A DNA stretch of 64,000 nucleotides from Streptomyces smyrnaeus (GTDB taxonomy: Bacteria > Actinomycetota > Actinomycetes > Streptomycetales > Streptomycetaceae). The translations under genes and the position numbers were made by a program. Within the stretch, counting starts at the first letter, position 1. Each line of letters begins with the position of its first letter. The notes below the pieces were generated by a model. It was not told the DNA's origin and ran no database searches. It saw only the letters and a program-made list of their open reading frames with translations. The stretch is taken from contig NZ_JAFFZM010000024.1 of assembly GCF_017676345.1 (NCBI RefSeq), positions 1 through 64,000 of the forward strand. The letters run 5' to 3'. Below are positions 26,158 to 34,499 of this stretch, in pieces.

Positions 26158-26729
26158 CCGAAGATCTGCTGCCCCTTGCGCCGCCTGCGCACCGCCAGCA
26201 GCGAGTCGAGCGAGAACATCGGCGCCCCCGCCATCAGCAGCGGGAGCCACGCCATCAGATACGGCAGGTCGTTGCCGTAGTAGTACGGCTCGCTGGACCA
26301 GCTCACCGTCATCCACAGGCAGAAGGAGAGCAGCGCCCCGCCGGCCGCCGCCACCCGTGCCCACAGCCCGCACAGGGTGCCCAGACCGACGGCTGCCTCA
26401 CCGACGGCGATGGCCGTACCGAACCCCTGCGGGCTCTGCTGCGCCAGGTCGACCATCCAGGTGGCCGCCGCCGCGTCGTGCACGGCCGTCAGCGTCCCGG
26501 CGAACGAACCGGGCCCGTCCCCGGTCAGAAAGTCCGGGTCGGTGAGCTTGTCGATGCCCGCGTAGAGGAAGGTGATGCCCAGGAAGAGCCGCAGCGGGAG
26601 CAGCGCGTACCGCGCGGCGAGACCGCGCACTCCCACGGGTGCCCCGGCGACAGGCCCGCGCCCCGGGTAGGCGCTGACGGTCTTGGGCACGTCGTTGGGA
26701 CCGCCGCCCGCCGGCCCTGTCACAGACAT
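26154..26729 (-). CDS. DoxX-family membrane protein
   Basis: 191 residues with four membrane helices. The start of the DoxX domain reads LPLRLFLGITFLYAGIDKL, followed by GEAAVGLGTLCGLWARVAA, FCLWMTVSW and YLMAWLPLLMAG. DoxX proteins are linked to redox and thiol stress, but no partner gene is present here. ATG 26729 was chosen because the next in-frame start lies before a long non-conserved stretch. The stop overlaps the convergent small gene by four bases. Confidence 0.88.
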   Translation of the reverse strand: MSVTGPAGGGPNDVPKTVSAYPGRGPVAGAPVGVRGLAARYALLPLRLFLGITFLYAGIDKLTDPDFLTGDGPGSFAGTLTAVHDAAAATWMVDLAQQSPQGFGTAIAVGEAAVGLGTLCGLWARVAAAGGALLSFCLWMTVSWSSEPYYYGNDLPYLMAWLPLLMAGAPMFSLDSLLAVRRRRKGQQIFG

Positions 26730-26855
26730 CCGTCGCTCCCGCCTTCCGCAAACGTGTTCGGTGTGCGGAGGCGATTCTTCCCCGAGGGCCCACCCGGCTG
26801 GCAAGTGCCCATCGGCCCCACCGGGTACGCCCGTTCCGCCCTGTCGGGCGGCCCG

Positions 26856-28679
26856 TCACTCGACCACGTCGATCGGGTAGCGGTTGGTCTCCACCCCCGC
26901 CGCCGTGACCACCTGCACCTCCACCCGGCCCGGCTCGACCTCCACCGGGACCGGAACCGTCACAGCGGTGTCGGACGGACTGCTGAAACCACCGGGAACG
27001 GGGATGAGAGGCGCGTGCACATGGACGGCACCGATCCGGACGACCATGCGGGCCAGCCGGTCGGGAGCCGTGGCACCCGGAGGGACGAAGCCCGCGCCGC
27101 GGACCTCGATGTCGTCACCGGTGCGGATGGGGGAGTGCAGATCGCCCATCTCCCGGGCCCGCACCACCGAGAGCACCACCGGGCGACCGCCCTCGGCGTA
27201 CTTTCCGGCCAGGTACGTCGCCGCCGAGACGACGACCAGCAGGGCCAGCCCCCAGGGCAGGTCGGGCAGCTGGTCGGGCTGCCGGGCCAGCCGCACCGCG
27301 GCGAAGACCACCGCTACCGCGCTGATGAGCACGTACTGCACATCGGAGAACGCACCGCGGCCCGCGTCGTCCGTGAGCAGGTCGGCCGCGCGCGGCCGGT
27401 CGGCACGCACCTTCTGCAGCCGCCTGCCCTGCACCCGCACGGCCACCGTGCGACGCACCACGACGGCCACCGCACACGTCAGCGCGAGCACGGTCACCAC
27501 CCCGGCGCCGCGCGACAGATCCAGACCGGCCAGCAGCGCACGGCGCTGCTCGGGCCCGGCCGCCGCGGCGAGTTCGACGGCCAGCACCAGTACGGCGAAG
27601 ACGGACAGCAGCACCCATCCGGCAGCCACCGTCCGGGAGGTGGACAGCCGGTTGTCCTCACCGATCACGGGAGCCAGCACACCGCCACGCGCCCGGTGCA
27701 GCCAAGCGGCGGCGGACAGCAGCGAAGCGGATACGAAAGCCGCCACCAGACCGGCCGTCCGGCCGGTCGACCAGCCACCGGCGAGCGCGAACAGCAGTTG
27801 CACCAGCAGCAGTACGCCGACAGCGGCCCATACGGCGACCAGAGTGCGCCGCCACAGCCGCGCCACCCACGCCTCGCCCTCCTCGCGGCTCCGGTCGGCG
27901 ACAGCCCGCGCGGCCTCGGTCAGCTCGTCCGAGACCCACTGGCGCGAGGCACCCGCCGAGTGCGCCAGCCCCACGGGGACGCCCTGACCCGTGGCCAGCT
28001 CGTCCCGGCGCTGCACGAAGGCGGCCAGCGCCTTGCGGTAGCCCTCGCGGGCGCTGTGCGGGCAGCTGTCGCACTGGCAGGGCGGCTGCACCCCACCGGT
28101 GGTGCCGGTACGGGTGTCGCCGCCGGTGCGGCCGGGCGCGGGAGCGGTGGTGCGCGAGGCAGCGGCGGAGGCCGGTGCCGAGGGGGAGGGCGCGGCGGAC
28201 GTGGGCGTCGAGGGGGAGGGCGCGGCGGAGGTCGGTGCCGAGGAGGTGGGGCGGTCCGGGTAGCGCGGCGACCGGCCGGGAGGGGGCGCACCGGCTCGCG
28301 CGCCGGGCAGCCGGCCCGCGCTCGCGCCGGGGGCGGCACCCTGCTGCGCGGCCGGGTCCCTCTCCGTGCCGCGGGCCTTCTCGGGGCCGGGAGCCCTACC
28401 GGCACCGGCGCCCTGCCCCGCCTCGGGCCTCTTCCCCGGCTTCCCCGGCTCTGCCCTCTTCCCCGCTTCGGGGCCCCTCCCGGCGGCGGGGCTCTTTCCG
28501 GCGGTGGGACTCCTGTCGGTGGCGGCGTCCCTTCCGGCGGTCGCCGTCCTCCTCGTCTCCGGGCCCGTACCGGCCGCCCGGCCCGAGCGGTGGGCGCCGC
28601 TCGTGCCCTGCGCGCCGCTGCCCTGCCCGTCCTCGTCGTCCGGGCCTTTCGAGCCGTCCTGAGCCGTGTCCACGGCCAC
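26856..28679 (-). CDS. Multi-helix membrane protein with disordered N-terminus, unknown function
   Basis: A 607-residue protein I do not recognise. Residues 1-195 are Gly/Ala/Pro/Arg/Glu-rich and look disordered. A Cys cluster follows (CQCDSCPHS, C-x-C-x2-C), then a helical soluble segment (about 205-275). About eight membrane helices follow at 280-525. A beta-rich C-terminal part (DDIEVRGAGFVPPG, VEVQVVTAAGVETNRY) looks like an IPT/TIG or immunoglobulin-like fold. Stop to stop it is isolated, with the class II aldolase gene downstream on the map and transcribed toward it. ATG 28679 start. Confidence 0.75.
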   Translation of the reverse strand: MAVDTAQDGSKGPDDEDGQGSGAQGTSGAHRSGRAAGTGPETRRTATAGRDAATDRSPTAGKSPAAGRGPEAGKRAEPGKPGKRPEAGQGAGAGRAPGPEKARGTERDPAAQQGAAPGASAGRLPGARAGAPPPGRSPRYPDRPTSSAPTSAAPSPSTPTSAAPSPSAPASAAASRTTAPAPGRTGGDTRTGTTGGVQPPCQCDSCPHSAREGYRKALAAFVQRRDELATGQGVPVGLAHSAGASRQWVSDELTEAARAVADRSREEGEAWVARLWRRTLVAVWAAVGVLLLVQLLFALAGGWSTGRTAGLVAAFVSASLLSAAAWLHRARGGVLAPVIGEDNRLSTSRTVAAGWVLLSVFAVLVLAVELAAAAGPEQRRALLAGLDLSRGAGVVTVLALTCAVAVVVRRTVAVRVQGRRLQKVRADRPRAADLLTDDAGRGAFSDVQYVLISAVAVVFAAVRLARQPDQLPDLPWGLALLVVVSAATYLAGKYAEGGRPVVLSVVRAREMGDLHSPIRTGDDIEVRGAGFVPPGATAPDRLARMVVRIGAVHVHAPLIPVPGGFSSPSDTAVTVPVPVEVEPGRVEVQVVTAAGVETNRYPIDVVE

Positions 28680-28742
28680 TGCGCAACCCCGCCTCTCAAC
28701 TTCCGTGGGATGGAAGGGGATTGTGCCTTACATGAGTCCTTG

Positions 28743-29552
28743 TCAGCTCAGCAGGTCTGGCTCGTCCCGGGTGATCCTGGTGTAGAGAGGTTGATAGTTG
28801 TGCCATGCGGCAAGATCGCTGCCGAGCTGCTCACGGGTCGCCACGGCACTCCTGTGGTCGATCGGCACCGGCTTTCCGGCGGCCTTCGCGGCGAGCTGTA
28901 TCTCGCACGCGCGCTCCATCTGAAGGAACCACCAGGCCGCCGCGTCGACCGAGTCCCCGACCGTCAACAGCCCGTGATTGCGCAGGATGACGGCCTTGTG
29001 CGGCCCCAGCGCCGCGGCGGTGCGTGCACCGTCTTCGGGATCCATCGCGACACCCGTGTAGCGGTCGAGCAGCGCGTGGTCCGCGTAGAAGGCACAGGCC
29101 TCCTGGGTGATCGGCTTCAGCAGTTCCCCGAGGGCCGAGAAGGCACGTCCGTACGTCGTATGGCTGTGGGCGACGGCGACAACGTCCGGCCGCGCGCTGT
29201 GCACCTGCGAGTGAACGGCGAACGCGGCCTGGTTGACGTGGCGGCGCCCTTCCAGGACCCGCCCTTCCTGATCGACGAGGAGCAGATCGCCGACCGTCAG
29301 CTGTCCGAAAGGAACGCCGAACGGGTTCACCCAGCAGCAGTCCGGGAACTCCGGGTCGCGGGCCGTGATGTGGCCGGACACCCCCTCCTCGAATCCCATC
29401 CTGCCGAACAGCCGCAACGCTGCCGCCAACCGCTGCTTGCGGTAGGTGCGGGCCTCCGCCGTCGACGCGTGGACGGGCGGCGCCGCCAACTGCAGCCGCT
29501 CACCCGGCACGGGGCTCGGTGGTACCGGCGCGGGTACGGCGGCCTCGGACAT
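28743..29552 (-). CDS. Class II aldolase/adducin family protein
   Basis: 269 residues. The family includes fuculose- and ribulose-phosphate aldolases, all zinc-dependent. Seen: EEGVSGHITARDPEFPDCCWVNP at the substrate pocket (Glu plus glycine motif, split over 90-112), the zinc His pair in VAHSHTTYGRAF, and the third His in ILRNHGLLTVG. The segment QEACAFYADHALL fits the short-chain group seen in many actinobacteria with no assigned substrate. ATG 29552 lies at the head of the conserved domain. No sugar pathway genes adjoin it. Confidence 0.85.
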   Translation of the reverse strand: MSEAAVPAPVPPSPVPGERLQLAAPPVHASTAEARTYRKQRLAAALRLFGRMGFEEGVSGHITARDPEFPDCCWVNPFGVPFGQLTVGDLLLVDQEGRVLEGRRHVNQAAFAVHSQVHSARPDVVAVAHSHTTYGRAFSALGELLKPITQEACAFYADHALLDRYTGVAMDPEDGARTAAALGPHKAVILRNHGLLTVGDSVDAAAWWFLQMERACEIQLAAKAAGKPVPIDHRSAVATREQLGSDLAAWHNYQPLYTRITRDEPDLLS

Positions 29553-29736
29553 GCGGTGCCCTCCCTTCGCCCCCGTGCGTGAGCCCTTCGGACCCGTGCG
29601 CGGCCCCCTTCGGTCGCCTGCGCACGCGGCAGCACGGAAGTTAACCCGCCACACCGCAACTGGCCAGACCCACGCCTTCTTTGCGCCGTCTGCCCCTTGG
29701 CCTGCCTCACGCGGGGCCTCGGGCAGGCGGCAGGCC

Positions 29737-30932
29737 TCAGGCGGGGCGTACCGCACCGGCGTAGGGCATCTGATCGGTGGGTGCTACCCGTACGGCGGTG
29801 CCGGGACGAGGGGCGTGGATCATACGGCCGCCGCCGATGTAGAGGCCTACATGGCTGACGCTGTCGTAGAAGAACACCAGGTCCCCGGGGCGAGCTCACC
29901 GCGGGAGACGCGCTTGCCCGCATGGATCTGGCTGTAGCTGGTGCGCGGCAGCGAGACGCCCGCCGCCTTCCACGCGGCCTGCGTCAGCCCCGAGCAGTCG
30001 TATCCGGAGGGTCCCGTACCGCCCCACACGTACGGTTTGCCGAGTGCACCACGGGCGAACGCGACGGCACGGGCGGACCGCTCGGTCGGCGCCTGCCCGG
30101 TCGGACTCTTCCGGGGCGGCGTCTGCCCGTCCGGCGTCTGCCCGGCCGGTGCGCCGCGGCCTGGTGTGTGCGCGGCCGGGCCACCGTCCCGGTCCCCGCC
30201 GGAGCGTGACGCGCGACCGTCCCGGGAGCGGTCGTGTGCGGCGGCGCCGCCGTGCTCGTCGAGGACGGCGGCGCGCTGCTCGGGGGTGAGCCTGCTGAGC
30301 AGCTGCTGCGCCCGGCGGAGCTTGCCCTCGACAGTGCGTTTGTGGCGGCGTGCGCTGTCGGCGGCCTCTTGGAGCTCCGCGGAGACACCGGCCGCCTCCT
30401 TGCGCACCTGTGCGAGCTGCCGGGTTTGGGCGACCGTACGTTTCACCAGCGCCGCCCGGCGGTCCCCGGCGCGCTCCGCGACCGACGCGTGCTCCAGATA
30501 GTCCTCGGGCTCGGAGGAGAGCGCGAGGCGCAGCGCCGGGGCGACCCCGCTGCCGTCGCGGTACTGCGCCGCCGCATGGGAGCCGAGCGCGTCCCTGGAG
30601 GCGTTGAGCTTCTCCTGGCGGCGTGCTGCCTGGTCGCGCAGCGCATCCAGCGTGCGCTGCGCCGCCCGCGCCTTCTCGCGGGCACCGTTGTACGTCTCGG
30701 TGGCCCGCTCCGCGTCCCGGTGCAGCCGGTCGACCTCGGCTTCCACCGCGGCCCTGCCCGAGGGCTGCCCGGGCCGCGGTGGGGGCTCCGTCTCCGGCCC
30801 CGGGCCCGGCTGTGCGTGGCCGGAGCCCTGGAAGTGGGTGGCGCCCGCGAGGGTGGCGAGCGCCAGGGTGAAGGCGGCGCGGGCGGCGGGCACGGCGACA
30901 GGATGCGGCTTGGGCTTGCGGTGCGAGGCCAT
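29737..30932 (-). pseudogene. NlpC/P60 (C40) peptidoglycan hydrolase, frameshifted
   Basis: An exported gamma-D-glutamyl endopeptidase, about 398 residues if intact. Signal-like N-terminus (about 10-35), long coiled-coil (60-215), disordered linker, then the NlpC/P60 domain with the nucleophile in GPSGYDCSGLTQAAW. In the tract of four G on the minus strand (plus 29883-29886) one base is missing relative to the expected frame. Frame 1 therefore runs on from GELAPG into CSSTTASAM and stops at 29847. The correct tail, with LVFFYDS, SHVGLYIGGG (catalytic His) and MPYAGAVRPA, is intact in the next frame to TGA 29737. The fault separates the catalytic Cys from the His. Either a recent mutation or an assembly error. 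Confidence 0.85.
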
Positions 30933-31290
30933 GGGTGGCCGTCACTTCCTCACTGGTGCTTGCGGTCCCTTTGAGCGGTCCCTACGAGGTCCCGGTGTGC
31001 GGTTCCTACGAGGGGCGGTGTTGTGCACGTCACACCTGTCCCGGCAGCCGGGGTGGCCGCGCCTACCGGCGAGGCTCGGCCACCTGGCGAGGACGCTATG
31101 CGGAACAGCGGCGACCGGGCACGGGGATGATCAGAAGTGATCCAATTCGCCGCAAAGCCGCCCGGGTCGGCCCGCCCGATGGCTCGATACAAGGGCATAT
31201 GCGCGGACGCTGACCGGTGCCGCGAGGACCTCGACCGGGAAGCCGGGGGTGTGGTAAAGGCGCTGAAAACACCCGGATACGCTCGCGCCC
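30933..31290. other. 358-base divergent intergenic region
   Basis: No gene supported. It must hold the promoters for the NlpC/P60 gene and for the small membrane protein gene, but no clear -35/-10 pair stands out. The only conspicuous structure is the triple repeat at 30970-31014. A c-di-AMP (ydaO) riboswitch, which often precedes such hydrolase genes in streptomycetes, is not recognisable. Confidence 0.5.
30970..31014. repeat. Triple GCGGTYCCTNNGAGG-like direct repeat
   Basis: Three consecutive near-copies: GCGGTCCCTTTGA, GCGGTCCCTACGAGG and GCGGTTCCTACGAGG. They lie in the presumed leader or promoter of the NlpC/P60 gene. Could be binding sites for one regulator; no known motif recognised. 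Confidence 0.45.
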
Positions 31291-31644
31291 ATGGACGTAC
31301 TCATCAATGTCTTCGTCGGCCTGCACATCATCGGCATAGCCGCGCTTCTCGGCGGTTTCTTCACACAGATGAAGGCGATGGGCAAGGGTGAGGCCCGTAT
31401 CCACCCCAGCATGCTGCACGGGGCGCTGACCATGCTGGTCACCGGCGTGGCCCTGGTCGGGCTCAACCAGGCGGACGACAGCTCGGTGAACAACGTCAAG
31501 ATCGGCCTCAAGCTGGCACTGCTCGTGGTGATCCTCGGCCTCACCTATGTGAAGCGCGACGAGGAACGGCTGAGCGCCCCGCTCTTCGGCACCGTCGGTC
31601 TGCTGACGACGACGAACATCTTCATCGCCGTCCTCTGGGTCTGA
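31291..31644 (+). CDS. Small integral membrane protein, unknown function
   Basis: 117 residues with four predicted helices: about 5-26 (VGLHIIGIAALLGGFF), 40-62 (MLHGALTMLVTGVALVGL), 70-88 (KIGLKLALLVVILGLTYV) and 96-116. Polar residues are few and lie in loops (KMGKGEARIHPS region, RDEERLSA). No catalytic motif. Common among actinobacteria next to pcrA, as far as I recall. ATG 31291. Confidence 0.8.
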   Translation: MDVLINVFVGLHIIGIAALLGGFFTQMKAMGKGEARIHPSMLHGALTMLVTGVALVGLNQADDSSVNNVKIGLKLALLVVILGLTYVKRDEERLSAPLFGTVGLLTTTNIFIAVLWV

Positions 31645-31748
31645 CCCGGGTCACCATCACGTCCGGTACGGGCCGGTACGCGTCCGGTACGGGTCCGATT
31701 CCCCGGCCGGTTCTCCCCGGGGCATCCCGGGGTGTCGGTGCGGCGGCC

Positions 31749-31754
31749 TAGACT
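31749..31754 (+). promoter_or_regulatory. Probable pcrA -10 box
   Basis: TAGACT fits the streptomycete -10 consensus. It ends 10 bases before the pcrA ATG, so the transcript would start about three bases before the start codon. This fits with the absence of a Shine-Dalgarno there and suggests a leaderless mRNA. No good -35 is visible. Confidence 0.45.
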
Positions 31755-31763
31755 CGTACGACG

Positions 31764-34316
31764 ATGAGCAGCCTCTTCGACGACAGCTTCCTGGCGGACC
31801 TCGACGGTATGGCACCCGAGGCGGACGCGCCCCCGCCGCCCGACCCCGAGGGCTCCGGTCACCCGGGCCCCGCCGAGGAGATCCCGGACGATCTCTTCGC
31901 GGGCACCTTCACGGGCGGGGCGGGCGGCGCCGCGGGCACCGGCGGGCGTGACGCGTACCACCGCGACGGCGCGCCCCGGTCCGTCGTGGACCCCGCCGCG
32001 CTGCTGGAGGGGATGAACGAGCAGCAGCGCGACGCCGTCCTGCACGCGGGCTCCCCGCTGCTCATCGTCGCCGGCGCCGGGTCCGGCAAGACGCGGGTGC
32101 TCACCCACCGCATCGCCCATCTGCTGGGCGCCCGCAATGTGCACCCGGGCCAGGTCCTCGCCATCACCTTCACCAACAAGGCGGCGGGCGAGATGAAGGA
32201 GCGCGTCGCCGAGCTGGTAGGGCCGCGGGCGCAGTCGATGTGGGTCTCCACCTTCCACAGCGCGTGCGTGCGCATCCTGCGCCGGGAGAGCAAGAAGCTG
32301 GGCTTCACCTCGTCGTTCTCGATCTACGACGCGGCGGACTCCAAGCGCCTGATGGCCCTGGTCTGCCGCGATCTCGACCTGGATCCCAAGCGCTTCCCGC
32401 CCAAGGCGTTCAGCGCCAAGGTCTCCAACCTCAAGAACGAGCTGATCGACGAGGAGGACTTCGCGGCGCAGGCGGCCGGGGGCACCTCCCGGACGGAGTC
32501 TGGGGGAGGTTTTGAGAAGACCCTCGCCGAGGCGTACACGATGTACCAGGCGCGGCTGCGCGAGGCCAACGCGCTGGACTTCGACGACCTGATCATGACC
32601 ACGGTCCATCTGCTCCAGGCGTTCCCCGACGTGGCCGAGCACTACCGCCGCCGCTTCCGGCACGTGCTCGTCGACGAGTACCAGGACACCAACCACGCGC
32701 AGTACCAGCTGGTGCGCGAACTGGTCGGCCCCGCCGAGGACCAGGCCGAGCTGTGTGTCGTGGGCGACGCCGACCAGTCGATCTACGCCTTCCGCGGCGC
32801 CACCATCCGCAACATCCTCCAGTTCGAAGAGGACTACCCGGACGCCACGACGATCCTGCTGGAGCAGAACTACCGCTCCACGCAGACCATCCTGTCCGCC
32901 GCCAACGCCGTCATCGAGCGCAACGCCGACCGCCGCCCCAAGAACCTGTGGACCAAGGCCGGCTCGGGCCCCCGCATCACCGGCTATGTCGCCGACACCG
33001 AGCACGACGAGGCGCAGTTCGTCGCCGAGGAGATCGACCGCCTCAGCGACGGGGAGCACGGGGAGACCGGGACCGACGGCGGCGAGAAGAAGGTCCGGCC
33101 CGGCGACATCGCCGTCTTCTACCGCACCAACGCCCAGTCCCGTGTCTTCGAAGAGGTCTTCATCCGCGTCGGCCTGCCCTACAAGGTCGTCGGCGGGGTG
33201 CGCTTCTACGAGCGCCGGGAGGTCCGCGACATCCTGGCGTATCTGCGGGTGCTGGCCAACCCGGAGGACGCGGTGCCGCTGCGCCGCATCCTCAACGTGC
33301 CCAAGCGCGGCATCGGCGAGCGCGCCGAGGCCATGATCGAGGCGCTGGCCCTGCGCGAGAAGATCACCTTCCCGCAGGCGCTCGTACGCGTCGAGGAGGC
33401 GTACGGCATGGCCGCGCGCTCCCTCAACGCCGTCAAGCGGTTCAACGCGCTGATGGAGGAGCTGCGCACCGTCGTGGAGTCCGGCGCCGGCCCGGCCACG
33501 GTGCTGGAGGCGGTGCTGGAGCAGACCGGCTATCTGGCCGAGCTCCAGGCGTCCACCGACCCGCAGGACGAGACCCGCATCGAGAACCTGCAGGAACTGG
33601 CCGCTGTCGCCCTGGAGTTCGAGCAGGAACACGGCGAGGAGGAGACCCCCGGCACACTCGCCGACTTCCTCGAACGGGTCGCCCTGGTCGCCGACTCCGA
33701 CCAGATCCCGGAGGAGGGCGAGGACGAGGGCGTCGTCACGCTCATGACCCTGCACACCGCCAAGGGCCTCGAGTTCCCGGTCGTCTTCCTGACGGGCATG
33801 GAGGACGGCGTCTTCCCGCACATGCGGGCCCTGGGCCAGACCAAGGAGCTGGAGGAGGAGCGCCGACTCGCCTACGTCGGCATCACCCGCGCCCAGGAGC
33901 GGCTGTATCTCACCCGCGCCGCGATGCGCAGCGCCTGGGGCCAGCCCTCCTACAACCCGCCCTCCCGCTTCCTGGAGGAGATCCCCGCCGAGTACCTCGA
34001 CTGGAAGCGGACGGGCAGCGGGGGCGGTGCCGGGATCGGCGCGTCCCTCTCCTCGTCCCCCGGCGCCCCGGGCCGGGCCGGGGGCACCTCACGGGCGACG
34101 TCGCAGACGGGCCCCTCCGGCTTCGCGACACGACGCGCCGGGGACCGGCCGGTGGTCTCTCTCCAGGTCGGTGACCGCGTCACCCATGACAGCTTCGGAC
34201 TGGGCACGGTGCAGTCGGTGAAGGGCAGCGGCGACAACGCCGAGGCGACCATCGACTTCGGCGGCGAGAAGCCCAAGCGGCTGCTGCTGCGCTACGCGCC
34301 GGTGGAGAAGCTCTGA
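31764..34316 (+). CDS. pcrA: ATP-dependent DNA helicase PcrA/UvrD
   Basis: An 850-residue superfamily 1A 3'-5' helicase for excision repair, replication restart and RNA polymerase backtracking. An acidic N-terminal extension (1-75) is followed by the Q motif NEQQRDAVL, Walker A AGAGSGKTRVL, motif Ia FTNKAAGEMKERV and motif II VDEYQDTNHAQY. Next come GDADQSIYAFRGA (III), QNYRST (IV), VTLMTLHTAKGLEFPVVFL (V) and YVGITRAQERLYL (VI). The C-terminal Tudor-like domain (about 790-850, VGDRVTHDSFGLGTV) binds RNA polymerase in relatives. Stand-alone gene, probably leaderless. Confidence 0.97.
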   Translation: MSSLFDDSFLADLDGMAPEADAPPPPDPEGSGHPGPAEEIPDDLFAGTFTGGAGGAAGTGGRDAYHRDGAPRSVVDPAALLEGMNEQQRDAVLHAGSPLLIVAGAGSGKTRVLTHRIAHLLGARNVHPGQVLAITFTNKAAGEMKERVAELVGPRAQSMWVSTFHSACVRILRRESKKLGFTSSFSIYDAADSKRLMALVCRDLDLDPKRFPPKAFSAKVSNLKNELIDEEDFAAQAAGGTSRTESGGGFEKTLAEAYTMYQARLREANALDFDDLIMTTVHLLQAFPDVAEHYRRRFRHVLVDEYQDTNHAQYQLVRELVGPAEDQAELCVVGDADQSIYAFRGATIRNILQFEEDYPDATTILLEQNYRSTQTILSAANAVIERNADRRPKNLWTKAGSGPRITGYVADTEHDEAQFVAEEIDRLSDGEHGETGTDGGEKKVRPGDIAVFYRTNAQSRVFEEVFIRVGLPYKVVGGVRFYERREVRDILAYLRVLANPEDAVPLRRILNVPKRGIGERAEAMIEALALREKITFPQALVRVEEAYGMAARSLNAVKRFNALMEELRTVVESGAGPATVLEAVLEQTGYLAELQASTDPQDETRIENLQELAAVALEFEQEHGEEETPGTLADFLERVALVADSDQIPEEGEDEGVVTLMTLHTAKGLEFPVVFLTGMEDGVFPHMRALGQTKELEEERRLAYVGITRAQERLYLTRAAMRSAWGQPSYNPPSRFLEEIPAEYLDWKRTGSGGGAGIGASLSSSPGAPGRAGGTSRATSQTGPSGFATRRAGDRPVVSLQVGDRVTHDSFGLGTVQSVKGSGDNAEATIDFGGEKPKRLLLRYAPVEKL

Positions 34317-34387
34317 CGCCGTAGGCGTCGTCTGCGCGGTCTGCGCGTATGCGCGCTGGGGACGTCGTCGGCGCCGCAGGTCGGAGT

Positions 34388-34413
34388 TGCCCCTCTGCAT
34401 GCGCGGAGGGGCA
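34388..34413 (+). terminator. pcrA terminator
   Basis: Eight-base-pair perfect stem (34388-34395 with 34406-34413), 72 bases after the pcrA stop. Confidence 0.6.
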
Positions 34414-34472
34414 CCATCTGCGAGCGGCAAGCACCACCTGGCCACAACCGGCCCTGAGCCGGCCCTCCGCCG

Positions 34473-34498
34473 ACCCCCAGCTGGTTTCAGCTGGGGGT
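34473..34498 (-). terminator. Terminator of the M23 peptidase gene
   Basis: Perfect 11-base-pair stem (34473-34483 with 34488-34498) with a GTTT loop, ending one base from the M23 stop codon. It can serve both converging genes. Confidence 0.75.
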
Positions 34499-34499
34499 C

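Noticed and set aside
30933..31290. c-di-AMP (ydaO) riboswitch before the NlpC/P60 gene; also tested before the M23 gene (36366-36800)
   Set aside because: CCTCGTAGG is present as part of a repeat, but the other conserved blocks (GGGTGAATC, CGTCAGCTAACC) are missing.
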